Of a stretch of 64,000 bases of DNA, positions 1 through 8,288 are shown in pieces. Below the pieces are notes generated by a model. The model ran no database searches. It was not told the origin of the DNA and saw only the letters and a program-made list of their open reading frames with translations. This DNA is from Rhodococcus sp. IEGM 1381 (GTDB taxonomy: Bacteria > Actinomycetota > Actinomycetes > Mycobacteriales > Mycobacteriaceae), in contig NZ_JASHKQ010000001.1 of assembly GCF_030056795.1 (NCBI RefSeq), forward strand, positions 682,001 to 746,000, read 5' to 3'. How positions within the stretch are numbered: the stretch's first letter is position 1; every line of letters starts with the position of its first letter. A program made the translations under genes and the position numbers.

Positions 1-2
1 GC

Positions 3-251
3 GGACACGTGGTGGGTCGTCAGGCCGCAGAGCTGGGTTTCGGCGAGGCGGATCAACTCGCCATGGTGAACGTGGCCGTGCAGTTGCAGACTCTCACTCG
101 CCACCGTGTGGTGGGCCGTGCCAACGCCGAGGGGCGCCTACACATCACCGGACTGTTCTTCGACATTCCGACGGCCCGGGTGCTCCAGATCAGCACCAAG
201 GAGGTCACGGTGCTGGATCCGGCCGATTGCCCGCAGAAGAGCCACGTCTGA
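3..251 (+). CDS. beta-carbonic anhydrase, C-terminal part (cut by window edge)
   Basis: The reading frame is open from the left edge and ends at the TGA at 249-251. The 82 residues match the C-terminal third of beta-class carbonic anhydrases, with the VQLQTL helix and the typical ending strand containing GLFFDIPTARVLQ. The zinc-binding Cys/His/Cys residues lie upstream of the window and cannot be checked. The family interconverts CO2 and bicarbonate in the cytoplasm. The gene is followed by a strong hairpin at 271-304. Confidence 0.8.
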   Translation, partial: GHVVGRQAAELGFGEADQLAMVNVAVQLQTLTRHRVVGRANAEGRLHITGLFFDIPTARVLQISTKEVTVLDPADCPQKSHV

Positions 252-270
252 CATCTGATCGGCAGTGACG

Positions 271-304
271 AGTGGCCCGATTCCAAGCCTGGAATCGGGC
301 CACT
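271..304 (+). terminator. intrinsic-terminator-like hairpin after carbonic anhydrase
   Basis: A perfect 15-bp inverted repeat (AGTGGCCCGATTCCA and its complement) has a 4-base AGCC loop. It starts 20 bases after the carbonic anhydrase stop codon. No long T-run follows, as is common for actinobacterial hairpin terminators. Confidence 0.75.
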
Positions 305-501
305 TCTGCCGAAACGGGATAGTGGTCTGTTTCTGTGAGCAATCCCAGCGCGTGTGACCTAGTTCACCCTGAGGTTCACCTGGCATTTACTCAACACGCC
401 CGAGCTGTCAATTCGGCCGACACGCCGATCCAGAATCAATGCACAGGAAGAAAACTTTATGTACACCCCTCGAGCAGGCGGAATCGTCGAAACTGTGAAA
501 G

Positions 502-577
502 TTATACCCAGGTTATCCCCAGGTGGTCAACACCGTTGTTCAAGCTCATCCACATTTCGTCCACAGATTCATGCACA
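502..577 (+). promoter_or_regulatory. cluster of DnaA-box-like sites upstream of dnaB
   Basis: The gap between the carbonic anhydrase and dnaB is about 520 bp with no convincing gene. It holds at least five 9-mers close to the DnaA box TTATCCACA/TTGTCCACA: TTATACCCA (502-510), TTATCCCCA (513-521), TCATCCACA (546-554), TCGTCCACA (557-565) and TCATGCACA (569-577), all in the same orientation. Each differs from a consensus by one or two bases. The rest of the gap (about 310-500 and 580-770) shows nothing else that I can name apart from possible promoter elements just before dnaB. Confidence 0.4.
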
Positions 578-773
578 GGCTGTGTTGTGACTCCTGCCGA
601 TACCGCTTAACGTCCGTGCAGCGTCTCTCTCGATGCCGTGCAAAGGCGACGAGACGGCGTGAATCCGGTGTCGATCAGTACCTGTCGGTGCCCGGGGGTA
701 GAACTTGCTCGAGCGCACGTTCGGGTGTTATTCGGCGTGCTGAAGACTAATGGGGAGAGGACGGCCGGTTCGC

Positions 774-2168
774 GTGGCAGTTGTGGACGATCGAGGACAG
801 TCCGACTACTCCGGCTCCTCCTCCAGCGAGGGACCCGGTGAGGATTTCGGTCGCCAACCCCCGCAGGACATGGCAGCCGAGCAGTCCGTCCTGGGCGGGA
901 TGTTGCTGAGCAAGGACGCCATTGCCGACGTGCTCGAGGTGCTTCGGCCGGGTGATTTCTATCGGCCGGCGCACCAGAACGTCTACGACGCGATTCTGGA
1001 CCTCTACAGCCGCGGCGAGCCCGCCGACCCGGTCACCGTCTCGGCCGAATTGGATCGACGCGGGGAGCTCAAACGCATCGGAGGTCCGCCGTACCTGATC
1101 ACGCTGACTCAGACGACGCCCACGGCGGCCAACGCCGGGTACTACGCCGAGATCGTTGCCGAGAAGTCGATTCTGCGCCGCCTCGTGCAGGCCGGTACCC
1201 GCATCGTGCAGTTCGGCTACGCCGGAGCCGATGGCCAGGACGTCGCCGAAGTCGTCGACCGCGCGCAGGCCGAGGTCTACGAGGTCACCGAGCGACGCAC
1301 CTCCGAGGACTTCCTGCCCCTCGAAGAGTTGCTGCAGCCCACGATGGACGAAATCGACTCCATCGCCAGTCGCGGTGGCATTTCTCTGGGCGTACCAACA
1401 GGATTCGCCGAACTCGACGAAATCACCAACGGTCTTCACCCTGGTCAGATGATTATTGTCGCGGCGAGACCTGGCGTGGGTAAGTCGACCCTAAGTATGG
1501 ATTTTATGCGTTCGTGCTCCATCAAGCACGGCATGCCCAGTGTCATCTTCTCTCTGGAGATGAGTCGCACCGAGATCGTCATGCGACTGTTGTCCGCCGA
1601 GGCGAAGATCAAGCTCGGCGACATGCGTTCCGGAAAGATGACCGACGATGACTGGACCAAGCTGGCCCGGCGCATGAGTGAGATCAGCGAAGCACCGCTC
1701 TTCGTCGACGATTCGCCCAACCTGACGATGATGGAGATTCGCGCCAAGGCACGTCGCCTCAAGCAGCGCAACGGCCTGAAACTCATTGTGGTGGACTACC
1801 TTCAGCTGATGTCGTCCGGCAAAAAGGTCGAATCTCGCCAGCAGGAGGTCTCGGACTTCTCGCGTCAGCTGAAGCTTCTCGCCAAAGAGCTCGAATGCCC
1901 GGTGGTCGCGGTGTGCCAGCTCAACCGTGGTCCTGAGCAGCGAACCGACAAGAAGCCGATGGTCTCCGACCTCCGTGAGTCCGGCTCACTGGAGCAGGAC
2001 GCCGACATGGTGATTCTGCTGCACCGCCCCGACGCAATCGAGCGCGACGACCCCCGCGGCGGTGAGGCCGACCTGATTCTCGGCAAGCACCGTAACGGTC
2101 CGACCGCGACAATCACTGTGGCACACCAGCTGCACCTATCGAGATTCGTCGATATGGCGCGAGGATAG
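774..2168 (+). CDS. dnaB: replicative DNA helicase DnaB, intein-free
   Basis: This is the hexameric 5'-3' helicase that unwinds DNA at the replication fork and loads primase. The N-terminal DnaB domain (about residues 30-130) is followed by a RecA-like C-terminal domain. The Walker A motif RPGVGKST lies near residue 232, the Walker B stretch VVDYLQLM near 340, and the canonical HQLHLSRF ending near the C-terminus. I chose GTG 774 because a GGAGAGGA purine run at 754-761 precedes it; an ATG at 750 is in frame but lies before that run. At about 464 residues it is normal length, so neither of the two common intein sites is occupied. Its last 315 bp are repeated in degraded form at 3203-3515. Confidence 0.97.
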   Translation: MAVVDDRGQSDYSGSSSSEGPGEDFGRQPPQDMAAEQSVLGGMLLSKDAIADVLEVLRPGDFYRPAHQNVYDAILDLYSRGEPADPVTVSAELDRRGELKRIGGPPYLITLTQTTPTAANAGYYAEIVAEKSILRRLVQAGTRIVQFGYAGADGQDVAEVVDRAQAEVYEVTERRTSEDFLPLEELLQPTMDEIDSIASRGGISLGVPTGFAELDEITNGLHPGQMIIVAARPGVGKSTLSMDFMRSCSIKHGMPSVIFSLEMSRTEIVMRLLSAEAKIKLGDMRSGKMTDDDWTKLARRMSEISEAPLFVDDSPNLTMMEIRAKARRLKQRNGLKLIVVDYLQLMSSGKKVESRQQEVSDFSRQLKLLAKELECPVVAVCQLNRGPEQRTDKKPMVSDLRESGSLEQDADMVILLHRPDAIERDDPRGGEADLILGKHRNGPTATITVAHQLHLSRFVDMARG

Positions 2169-2283
2169 GGCGATGTTCCCGTGGGCTGACCGCGTTCATA
2201 CGTGGACTGCGGTCGTTGCTGCTTGTCCGACCGCGATTTGACTGCCTTGACGCCACTTTCGGATCAGGTTGTCGGACCGCGCT

Positions 2284-3020
2284 TGGAGTTCGCGTACATT
2301 GACGAATCCGGTGATACCGGCATGGGCACTGGCGGTTCAGCGACATTCACACTCGGATGTGTCTTGATTCCAGCCGACGATTGGACGACAAGGCTGGACC
2401 ATGTCATCGAGATGCGACGGGGTGTCCGCGATCTGTACCGAATTCCGATGAGACAGGAAGCGAAGGCGAACCATATTGTCGGAGTGAAGAAGGTCTACCG
2501 CGATCTTGGCCTGGGCGATGGGCAAATGCGCGACCTGTACCAGCGGCATCTAAAATCTCTGGTAACCGTGTCATCCGGAGTCTTCGCAATCTCGATTCGT
2601 AAGGACCTCGTGCAGAAGCGTGATCTCGACGTCTTCGATAGATCGTGGACGTATTTATTGGAACGACTGCGTAAGCGCAGTGATTCGAGCGGTGTTCCGA
2701 TCGTGATCGTCCACGACATCGGTCAGAACGACGAGGTGCGAAAGCTGGTTCGCCGGTTTCGGCGCATTACATGGTCCGCACTAGGCGACCGGGTCAATGC
2801 GCGCCACATTATCGAGGATTCTGTACCTAGAGATTCGCAGCAGTCCTACTTCATACAGCTTGCGGACCTGGTTGCCTACGCTGCTTCCGTGAAAGTGCTC
2901 CCCCGCAACGGGCGAACGGCGAAGATCTGCAACGACGAGATGTGGGACCTGCTTGCGCCGATTCATGTCAACAAGGTCTCGCAGCGAGGCGACGGAATCT
3001 ACTTGTTTCCGCCGAAATGA
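2284..3020 (+). CDS. DUF3800 domain protein (possible mobile-element cargo)
   Basis: The protein begins with the DUF3800 signature FAYIDESGDTG and carries the second conserved region QLADLVAYA near residue 190. DUF3800 proteins are predicted to have an RNase H-like fold and are often found in mobile or defence regions; their biochemical role is unknown to me. The start is uncertain: TTG 2284 begins just before the domain, and GTG 2202 is an in-frame alternative that would add 27 residues unlike the family. The base composition is visibly less GC-rich than its neighbours. The gene lies exactly between dnaB and a second, decayed dnaB 3' end, which suggests insertion. Confidence 0.75.
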
Positions 3021-3022
3021 AG

Positions 3023-3047
3023 AGGGGCCTCCTCACGGAGGCCCCTT
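3023..3047 (+). terminator. intrinsic terminator after DUF3800 gene
   Basis: A perfect 10-bp inverted repeat (AGGGGCCTCC) with loop TCAC begins three bases after the TGA stop and is followed by TT. Confidence 0.8.
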
Positions 3048-3202
3048 GACGGCTAACCTACCTCGGCCATGCGGCCGGCTCAGCTAGCAACTTTAGGACA
3101 CCATGCCGGGGCCAACATAGTCAAGCGGTGAAGCCACAGGAGCACCGGAACCAAGGGCGCAGTTCAACTTGCTACGTCAGCGACGTGCAAGGCTTACGGC
3201 CC

Positions 3203-3515
3203 GACCTTCTCGCTTCAGCTCCAGTTCCTTGCCACGGAAGTCGAGTGCCGGTGGTTACGGTATGCCCCCTCAACCGTGGTCCTGAGCAGCGAACTGAGAA
3301 GAAGCCGATGGTCTCGGACCTCTATGAGTTCGGCTCATCGGAGCAGGATGCGGACATGGTGATTCTGTTGCATCGTCCCGGCGCCATTGAGCGCGACGAC
3401 CCCCGCGGCGGTGGGGCTGACCTGATTCTCGGCGAGCACCGTAACGGTCGAACCGCGACAATCACTGTGGCGGAACGACTTCGAGTTCAGGTTCGTGGAC
3501 ATCGCGCGCGGCTAG
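3203..3515 (+). pseudogene. degraded duplicate of the dnaB 3' end
   Basis: These 313 bases align with dnaB positions 1854-2168 over their whole length and end at the equivalent stop codon (TAG 3513-3515). Conserved blocks such as LNRGPEQRT, DADMVILLHRP and IERDDPRGG are readable. Small indels near both ends put the beginning and the FVDIARG ending in other frames, and there is no start codon or upstream dnaB sequence. By eye the middle 240 bp are roughly 90% identical to dnaB. This is the scar expected when an element enters a gene's 3' end and brings a replacement for the displaced part. Confidence 0.85.
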
Positions 3516-3657
3516 AGCCAACAGTGCTGACCCAGCACTATTCGGTACGTATCGCGCGGTAACAGTCCCAGCTACCAAGGCTCCCCGATACCGCCGGGTC
3601 GCGTATCCTTTCTGGAGTTCAGCCCAAAATCTAACGCAGCAATCAACGAAAGTAATC

Positions 3658-3915
3658 ATGCCCGAGGACCAGAACACAGACGTTCCACCGAATCATCTTT
3701 CCATCGATCCGCGTAGCGCCTTCTACAGCGAAGAGGTTCTTCGCCGTGACGTGGGTATTCGCTTCAACGGCGTCGAGAAGACGAGTATTCGCGAATACAA
3801 CGTGACCGAGGGATGGGTGCGAGTAGAAGTCCCGACCGCGAAGGATCGCTACGGAAATCCCATGCTCGTCAAGCTCAAGGGCACGGTCGAACCGTACTTC
3901 CGCGACGCAAAATAG
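3658..3915 (+). CDS. DUF3297 family small protein
   Basis: This 85-residue protein matches the DUF3297 family in length and in conserved segments: LSIDPRSAFY near the start, GIRFNGVEKT in the middle and GNPMLVKLKGTVEPYF at the end. The family is small, soluble and of unknown function. ATG 3658 follows a GAAAG ribosome-binding sequence. It stands alone and converges on the isochorismatase-like operon. Confidence 0.85.
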   Translation: MPEDQNTDVPPNHLSIDPRSAFYSEEVLRRDVGIRFNGVEKTSIREYNVTEGWVRVEVPTAKDRYGNPMLVKLKGTVEPYFRDAK

Positions 3916-3932
3916 CGGACTTCGCCCGGGGT

Positions 3933-4448
3933 TTACTCGACAGTGGCACCGGCCGCCACCATGGATTCGAGGGCTCGCCGATGCTCGTCCTTGGTCGACC
4001 CCGCGCAAGCAGCGGAGTGCACCGTGACGCGGTAGCCCAGTGAACACGCACTTTCCGCAGCAATTCGAACACCGAAATCCGTGAGGTACCCGGTAATCAC
4101 CAAGTGCTCCACCCCGACGAGCCTCAGCTGGGCATCGAGATCGGGGTTGGACCAGATGTCGCGGTCGAACTTCGTTGCGATGAGGTCTCCTGGCAGAGGC
4201 GTCATCGACGGGTGGAAGCGGGCACCGTCACCGTCCGCGTCGGAACGCAGCGGATCGGTCGCATCCTGGCTCAGATAGCGAGTGCACACCACCAGTGCGC
4301 CCGTAGCGCGCTGGGCTGCACGGACCGATTCGGCGCGAGCCAATGCGTCGGGATCGTGTCCGAGCTCTATGATCCAGGGCTGAAAGTCGATCTCCAACAG
4401 TGCTGTTCGCGGCACATCAGTATCGAGTTCCGACTGCAGCGGGTGCAT
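3933..4448 (-). CDS. isochorismatase-fold hydrolase with Gly at the catalytic-Cys position
   Basis: The 171-residue protein has the isochorismatase/cysteine-hydrolase fold. Asp21 (in ALLEIDFQ) and Lys93 (in ATKFDRDIW) are at the usual catalytic positions. The nucleophile motif, normally TDxCV, reads TDFGV, with Gly126 replacing Cys. True isochorismatases such as EntB also carry Gly there, whereas nicotinamidases and N-carbamoylsarcosine amidases need the Cys, so an amidase activity is unlikely. The ATG overlaps the end of the aldo-keto reductase by 32 bp, so the two are translationally coupled in one MerR-controlled operon. No siderophore genes are adjacent and the substrate is unknown. Confidence 0.82.
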   Translation of the reverse strand: MHPLQSELDTDVPRTALLEIDFQPWIIELGHDPDALARAESVRAAQRATGALVVCTRYLSQDATDPLRSDADGDGARFHPSMTPLPGDLIATKFDRDIWSNPDLDAQLRLVGVEHLVITGYLTDFGVRIAAESACSLGYRVTVHSAACAGSTKDEHRRALESMVAAGATVE

Positions 4449-5409
4449 CTTCGAGCGCGGTGAGATCCTGGGCGGTGAGCTGAACCTCGAGTGCCGCGAG
4501 GTTGGCGTCGAAGTGTCCGATGTTGGTGGTGCCGGGAATAGGAATCACGTGGGGACCCTGGGCAAGTACCCACGCCAATGCCACAGCGGCAACGGTGGAT
4601 TCGTGCCTCGATGCAACTGCGGACACCACCTCGACGATCGATCGGTTTTGATCGGCGGCAGCTTCGGAGAATCGGGGAAGTGCCAACCGCATGTCGGTCG
4701 CCGGAAGTGTGGAGGTGTCGAGCGAACCGGTGAGAAATCCTCGACCCAACGGTGAAAACGGCACGAACACCGCGTCGTTCTCGCCCGTCCACTCCACCAT
4801 GTTTCCCACAGGCTCACCATCGTGTGTAGTGCCCTGCCCCAATGCGTTTCGAGTCCACAGGGATAGTTCGGACTGCACCGCAGCGACCGGATGGATACTG
4901 TGGGCCACCCGTGCCTGCTCGACAGTGACCTCGCTGAGGCCCAGGGCGCGCACCTTGCCCGCCGCCACCAATTCGGACAGGGTTCCCCAGGAGTCCTCGA
5001 TCGGTACCTGGTCGTCGACGCGGTGGAGGTAGTACAGATCGATGGTGTCCACACCGAGGTTCCGCAGGCTCGAGTCGCAGGCCTGCGCGAGGTGTTCCGG
5101 CGTACCGTTTCGCGTCAGGACAGGCGCACCGCCGTCGGCGTTCCCGATCAAGCCGGCTTTCGTGGCGATCACAGCATTCGTCCCGGCCAGAGCGCGGCCG
5201 ACGACCCTCTCGTTGTGTCCGGCAGCGTAGGCGTCGCTGGTGTCGAAGAAGTCGATCCCTGACGCGAGTGCGTGCGCCAGGATGTGTGCACCGGCAGTGT
5301 CCGAGGAGGTGTCCGCACCGGTGTAGGCCCAGCTGATACCCATGCAGCCGAGGCCGATGGCACCGACATTGCGTCCGAGTGCCGGGACGCTACGAGTGGA
5401 AATCGACAT
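4417..5409 (-). CDS. aldo/keto reductase
   Basis: This is an NADPH-dependent aldo-keto reductase of 330 residues with the complete catalytic tetrad: Asp56, Tyr61, Lys84 and His129. The C-terminal cofactor motif (IPIPGTTNIGH) is present. The preferred start, ATG 5409, overlaps the end of the merR-type gene by 20 bp; an upstream in-frame start would only add sequence inside that gene. The order regulator, reductase, isochorismatase-like protein suggests an aldehyde- or quinone-responsive detoxification operon, but the substrate cannot be read from the sequence. Confidence 0.9.
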   Translation of the reverse strand: MSISTRSVPALGRNVGAIGLGCMGISWAYTGADTSSDTAGAHILAHALASGIDFFDTSDAYAAGHNERVVGRALAGTNAVIATKAGLIGNADGGAPVLTRNGTPEHLAQACDSSLRNLGVDTIDLYYLHRVDDQVPIEDSWGTLSELVAAGKVRALGLSEVTVEQARVAHSIHPVAAVQSELSLWTRNALGQGTTHDGEPVGNMVEWTGENDAVFVPFSPLGRGFLTGSLDTSTLPATDMRLALPRFSEAAADQNRSIVEVVSAVASRHESTVAAVALAWVLAQGPHVIPIPGTTNIGHFDANLAALEVQLTAQDLTALEDAPAAVGTRY

Positions 5410-5875
5410 GAATGCTCCTGTGCTCGTTGGATGATGGAGGGACGACCGCGAGACCATCGCAGTCGAGACCCTGTGCGATCAGGTCCTCGTAGTGCGAAAT
5501 TTTCGTTTCCAGCGCAGACCGTGCTTCGGCGAGACGACGTTGCTTCTCGTCGACGCGTAGCCGGTGCGCGCTCAGAATGTCGATCCGTTCCTGATGTGTG
5601 GACGAACCCTGGTTCACCAGAATCACGAATCGACGCATATCGGCCGTGGGCATCCCGGTCGACCGAAGACGAACCAGAAGTTTCACGAGTGCGACCAGTC
5701 TCGGGCTGAACGCGCGCCTACCCATCGTCGTGCGTGGGATCTCCGGTATCAGGCCCTCCCGCTCGTACCAACGCAACGTGTCCTGCGTCAGCCCCGAGGA
5801 CTCGGCCATCTCGGCAATTCCGATACTCGCGGGCTCGGTGTCGGTCGTGGCCGGTGAATGCGGTGCTGCGGTCAT
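5390..5875 (-). CDS. MerR-family transcriptional regulator
   Basis: The 161-residue protein has a MerR winged-helix DNA-binding domain at about residues 20-90 (IAEMAESSGLTQDTLRWYEREGLI, here cited only as the diagnostic region) and a long helix at 100-145 for dimerisation. Only one cysteine follows the helix, so a metal site as in MerR/CueR is not evident, and it more closely resembles regulators located beside aldo-keto reductases. ATG 5875 is preferred over an in-frame start at 5908. It is the first gene of a three-gene overlapping operon. Confidence 0.88.
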   Translation of the reverse strand: MTAAPHSPATTDTEPASIGIAEMAESSGLTQDTLRWYEREGLIPEIPRTTMGRRAFSPRLVALVKLLVRLRSTGMPTADMRRFVILVNQGSSTHQERIDILSAHRLRVDEKQRRLAEARSALETKISHYEDLIAQGLDCDGLAVVPPSSNEHRSIHVDFHS

Positions 5876-5932
5876 GGGCCAGACGCTACGTCTTCGAGTG
5901 CACTCCAACGCAAGCTGAAATCGGCCACGGGC

Positions 5933-6499
5933 TCACACCAGTCCGGCGTGCCCGCGAAAGAGTATGGCGGCGGCCGCATCGGTGCGTGCGGAATCCCCCG
6001 TGGTGAAGCGGTCGAGGAGTAGCCCCCTGAACCCTGCGCCCAATGCGGTGGCTCGTACGGAGGCCGTCGCCGAGTCCATCCCACAACGGGCCATCGCTGC
6101 GGCCAAAGCGTCGGTCAGTGCCCGAACGCTGGCACTTGCGAAGTCCGCGAGAACGCCGGATTTGATGGACGCAATTCCGATGACCTGCATCAGGATTCGT
6201 GAGCTGACCGCATCGGTACCGTCGGTCATCGACGTCCACAGGTGGTGCAGTCGTTGCTCGAGCTGCTTCGAATCGCGCACGTCGCCGAACATCTCGTCGA
6301 ATGCCGGCCGTTGACTGGTCAGCGCCTGCACGATCAAGTTCTCACGAGAATCGAAGTAGTAGATGAGCATTCGAGAGCTGGTACCGAGTTCGGCGGCGAG
6401 CGGGCGGAGCGTCAGATCGTCGAGTCCATGGGTGCCGATGTACTCGACAACACGGCCGAGCAGTTCGACTCGCTTGTCGTGATCGAGGGGACGGGCCAT
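5933..6499 (-). CDS. TetR-family regulator divergent from KasA-like gene
   Basis: The 188-residue protein has a TetR helix-turn-helix at residues 8-55 (LTLRPLAAELGTSSRMLIYYF region) followed by an all-helical ligand-binding domain. ATG 6499 is chosen because the longer open frame begins inside the divergent gene. Only 40 bp separate its start from that of the ketoacyl synthase, so it almost certainly controls that promoter. The ligand is unknown; an acyl-CoA would fit the neighbour. Confidence 0.88.
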   Translation of the reverse strand: MARPLDHDKRVELLGRVVEYIGTHGLDDLTLRPLAAELGTSSRMLIYYFDSRENLIVQALTSQRPAFDEMFGDVRDSKQLEQRLHHLWTSMTDGTDAVSSRILMQVIGIASIKSGVLADFASASVRALTDALAAAMARCGMDSATASVRATALGAGFRGLLLDRFTTGDSARTDAAAAILFRGHAGLV

Positions 6500-6502
6500 C
6501 AC

Positions 6503-6531
6503 TTGACTGTACCGGTCGCTACATGTATTCA
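6503..6531 (+). promoter_or_regulatory. promoter of KasA-like gene, probably leaderless, with TetR site
   Basis: TTGACT (6503-6508) and TATTCA (6526-6531) are separated by 17 bases. The predicted transcription start is at about 6538-6540, on the ATG at 6540, so the mRNA would be leaderless; no Shine-Dalgarno sequence is present. The near-identical 13-mers ACCGGTCGCTACA (6511-6523, in the spacer) and ACCGATCGCTACA (6548-6560, inside the coding start) are candidate TetR-binding direct repeats. Confidence 0.55.
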
Positions 6532-6539
6532 TAAACGCT

Positions 6540-7781
6540 ATGAGTGAACCGATCGCTACACAAACTCCTCGCCACGCTGTCATCACCGGGTACGTTGCAA
6601 CGACGGCACTGGCGGACGACGCCGACACCACCTGGGAGTACTTGCTCGACGGTCGGAGCGGGATCGGCCCCCTCGTGAGCGCGTTCGTCTCGGATTACGA
6701 CCTGCCGGTTCGCATCGGAGGCGTCCTGCAGATGGCGCTATCCGACCATCTGACCCGCGTGGAGCAGCGCAGACTGTCTTTTGTCGAACAGCTGGCGGTT
6801 GTGCTCGGACGGCGACTCTGGAGTGATGCAGGGCTGGACGACATGGACACGGACCGACTCGCAGTGGCAGTGGGCACCGGGTTGGGCGGCGGTGACGCGT
6901 TGATCGGTGCCGTCGACGCGATGAGGGCGGGTGGCTACCGAAAGGTGTCGCCGATGTCGGTGCCGATGGTGATGCCGAATGGGCCTGCAGCACACATTGG
7001 ACTCGAGGTCGGAGCCCGTGCGGGGGTGTTCACACCGGTATCGGCGTGTTCCTCGGGTTCGGAAGCCCTGGCTCACGCGTGGCGGTTGATTGCTACAGGC
7101 GAAGCGGATGTCGTGATTGCGGGCGGCGTCGAGGGGCATATCGATGCCGTACCGATCGCGAGCTTTTCGATGATGCGTGCCATGAGCACGCGCAACGACG
7201 AACCGACGCGCGCGTCGAGGCCTTTTGATCGTGATCGCGACGGATTCGTGTTCGGGGAGGCTGGAGCGCTGGTGATCGTCGAGTCGGAACAGCACGCTGT
7301 GGCTCGTGGTGCGCATATTCATGGTCGGCTGTTGGGCGCGGGTATCACCTCGGACGGGTTCCATATCGTGGCACCGGATCCGAAGGGTCGGGGAATTCGC
7401 AAGGCAATGGAAAAGGCCATCGGCGCAGCAGGTTTGAGTGCTCGGGACATCGGTCACGTCAATGCACATGCAACCGCGACTCCGATAGGTGATCTGTCGG
7501 AGGCCAAGGCCATTGCCGCCACGGTCGGCCACGCGTCCGTCTACGCACCGAAGTCCGCGCTCGGTCATTCCATCGGTGCAGTCGGGGCACTCGAGGCAAT
7601 TCTCACGATGCTGTCGATACGTGAATCCGAGGTGCCGCCTACTCTCAACCTCGACAATCAAGACCCAGCCATCGACCTGGACGTCGTCGGATCGCGGCGC
7701 CGTCAGAAGGTCGACTACGCGCTCAGCACGTCGATCGGGTTCGGCGGGCACAACGTCGCCCTCGCGTTCGGTCGCTACTGA
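6540..7781 (+). CDS. beta-ketoacyl-ACP synthase, KasA/KasB type
   Basis: This 413-residue condensing enzyme strongly resembles mycobacterial KasA, the FAS-II synthase that extends meromycolate chains. The active-site triad is Cys170 (in VSACSSGSE), His310 and His343 (in [13 protein letters not shown]). The usual HGT after His310 reads HAT, a Gly-to-Ala change. In mycobacteria kasA sits in fabD-acpM-kasA-kasB; here it stands alone under a TetR regulator with no acyl carrier protein gene nearby. It is therefore probably an accessory paralog used for a special or inducible acyl chain. Confidence 0.92.
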   Translation: MSEPIATQTPRHAVITGYVATTALADDADTTWEYLLDGRSGIGPLVSAFVSDYDLPVRIGGVLQMALSDHLTRVEQRRLSFVEQLAVVLGRRLWSDAGLDDMDTDRLAVAVGTGLGGGDALIGAVDAMRAGGYRKVSPMSVPMVMPNGPAAHIGLEVGARAGVFTPVSACSSGSEALAHAWRLIATGEADVVIAGGVEGHIDAVPIASFSMMRAMSTRNDEPTRASRPFDRDRDGFVFGEAGALVIVESEQHAVARGAHIHGRLLGAGITSDGFHIVAPDPKGRGIRKAMEKAIGAAGLSARDIGHVNAHATATPIGDLSEAKAIAATVGHASVYAPKSALGHSIGAVGALEAILTMLSIRESEVPPTLNLDNQDPAIDLDVVGSRRRQKVDYALSTSIGFGGHNVALAFGRY

Positions 7782-8141
7782 TCAGATTCGATACCGGATC
7801 AGACGAGAGCTGTTGCCGACCACCGCGACCGAGGACGCGTTGTGCAGGATCGCGGCGAGGACCGGAGACAGTGCTCCACCGGCACTGACCACGAGGCCCA
7901 GCGCGTCCACTGCGATCGACATTCCGTAGTTCTGCCTGATGACGGACACTGATTGTCGACCGAGATCTCGCACGTCGAGCAGCCGTGACAAGTCGTCGCT
8001 GGCCAGCGCCACGTCGGCGGTCTCGACGGCAACATCTGTGCCCGCCAACCCCATTGCGATTCCGATATCCGCCACCGTGAGGGCGGGAGCATCGTTGGTG
8101 CCGTCACCGACCATGGCCACAACGTATTTCTCTTCTTGCAT
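7782..8141 (-). pseudogene. C-terminal fragment of a heavy-metal P1B-type ATPase
   Basis: The last 119 residues of this minus-strand frame match the hinge and final membrane segments of metal P-type ATPases: [31 protein letters not shown], and a last membrane helix ending in [14 protein letters not shown]. The nucleotide-binding part, the DKTGT phosphorylation site and the CPC channel are missing; upstream of 8141 the frame is unrelated sequence. A normal protein would exceed 600 residues, so this is a truncated remnant that converges on the KasA-like gene. Confidence 0.85.
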
Positions 8142-8288
8142 GTGGCGACTTCCAGGCTCGCCGCGGGTGCGTGACGCCTCGAACTCGTCTGTGCTCGCGA
8201 CTGATCTCACGGTGCAGGTGACATCTCCGGCAAGGGCGAGGGACCTTGTGCCCTGTCGCTGACCTGGCCGCACCGCCACGCTTGACGC

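Noticed and set aside
747..1439. Minus-strand open frame of 230 codons inside dnaB
   Set aside because: It is antisense to the conserved dnaB coding sequence and its translation has no recognisable domain; high-GC genes produce such shadows.
774..2168. DnaB intein
   Set aside because: Walker A and the LNRGPE region, the usual intein sites, are continuous and the protein has normal length.
3041..3125. Possible tRNA as an insertion site downstream of DUF3800
   Set aside because: No TTCGA-type T-arm or acceptor pairing could be found; the duplicated dnaB end explains the insertion better.
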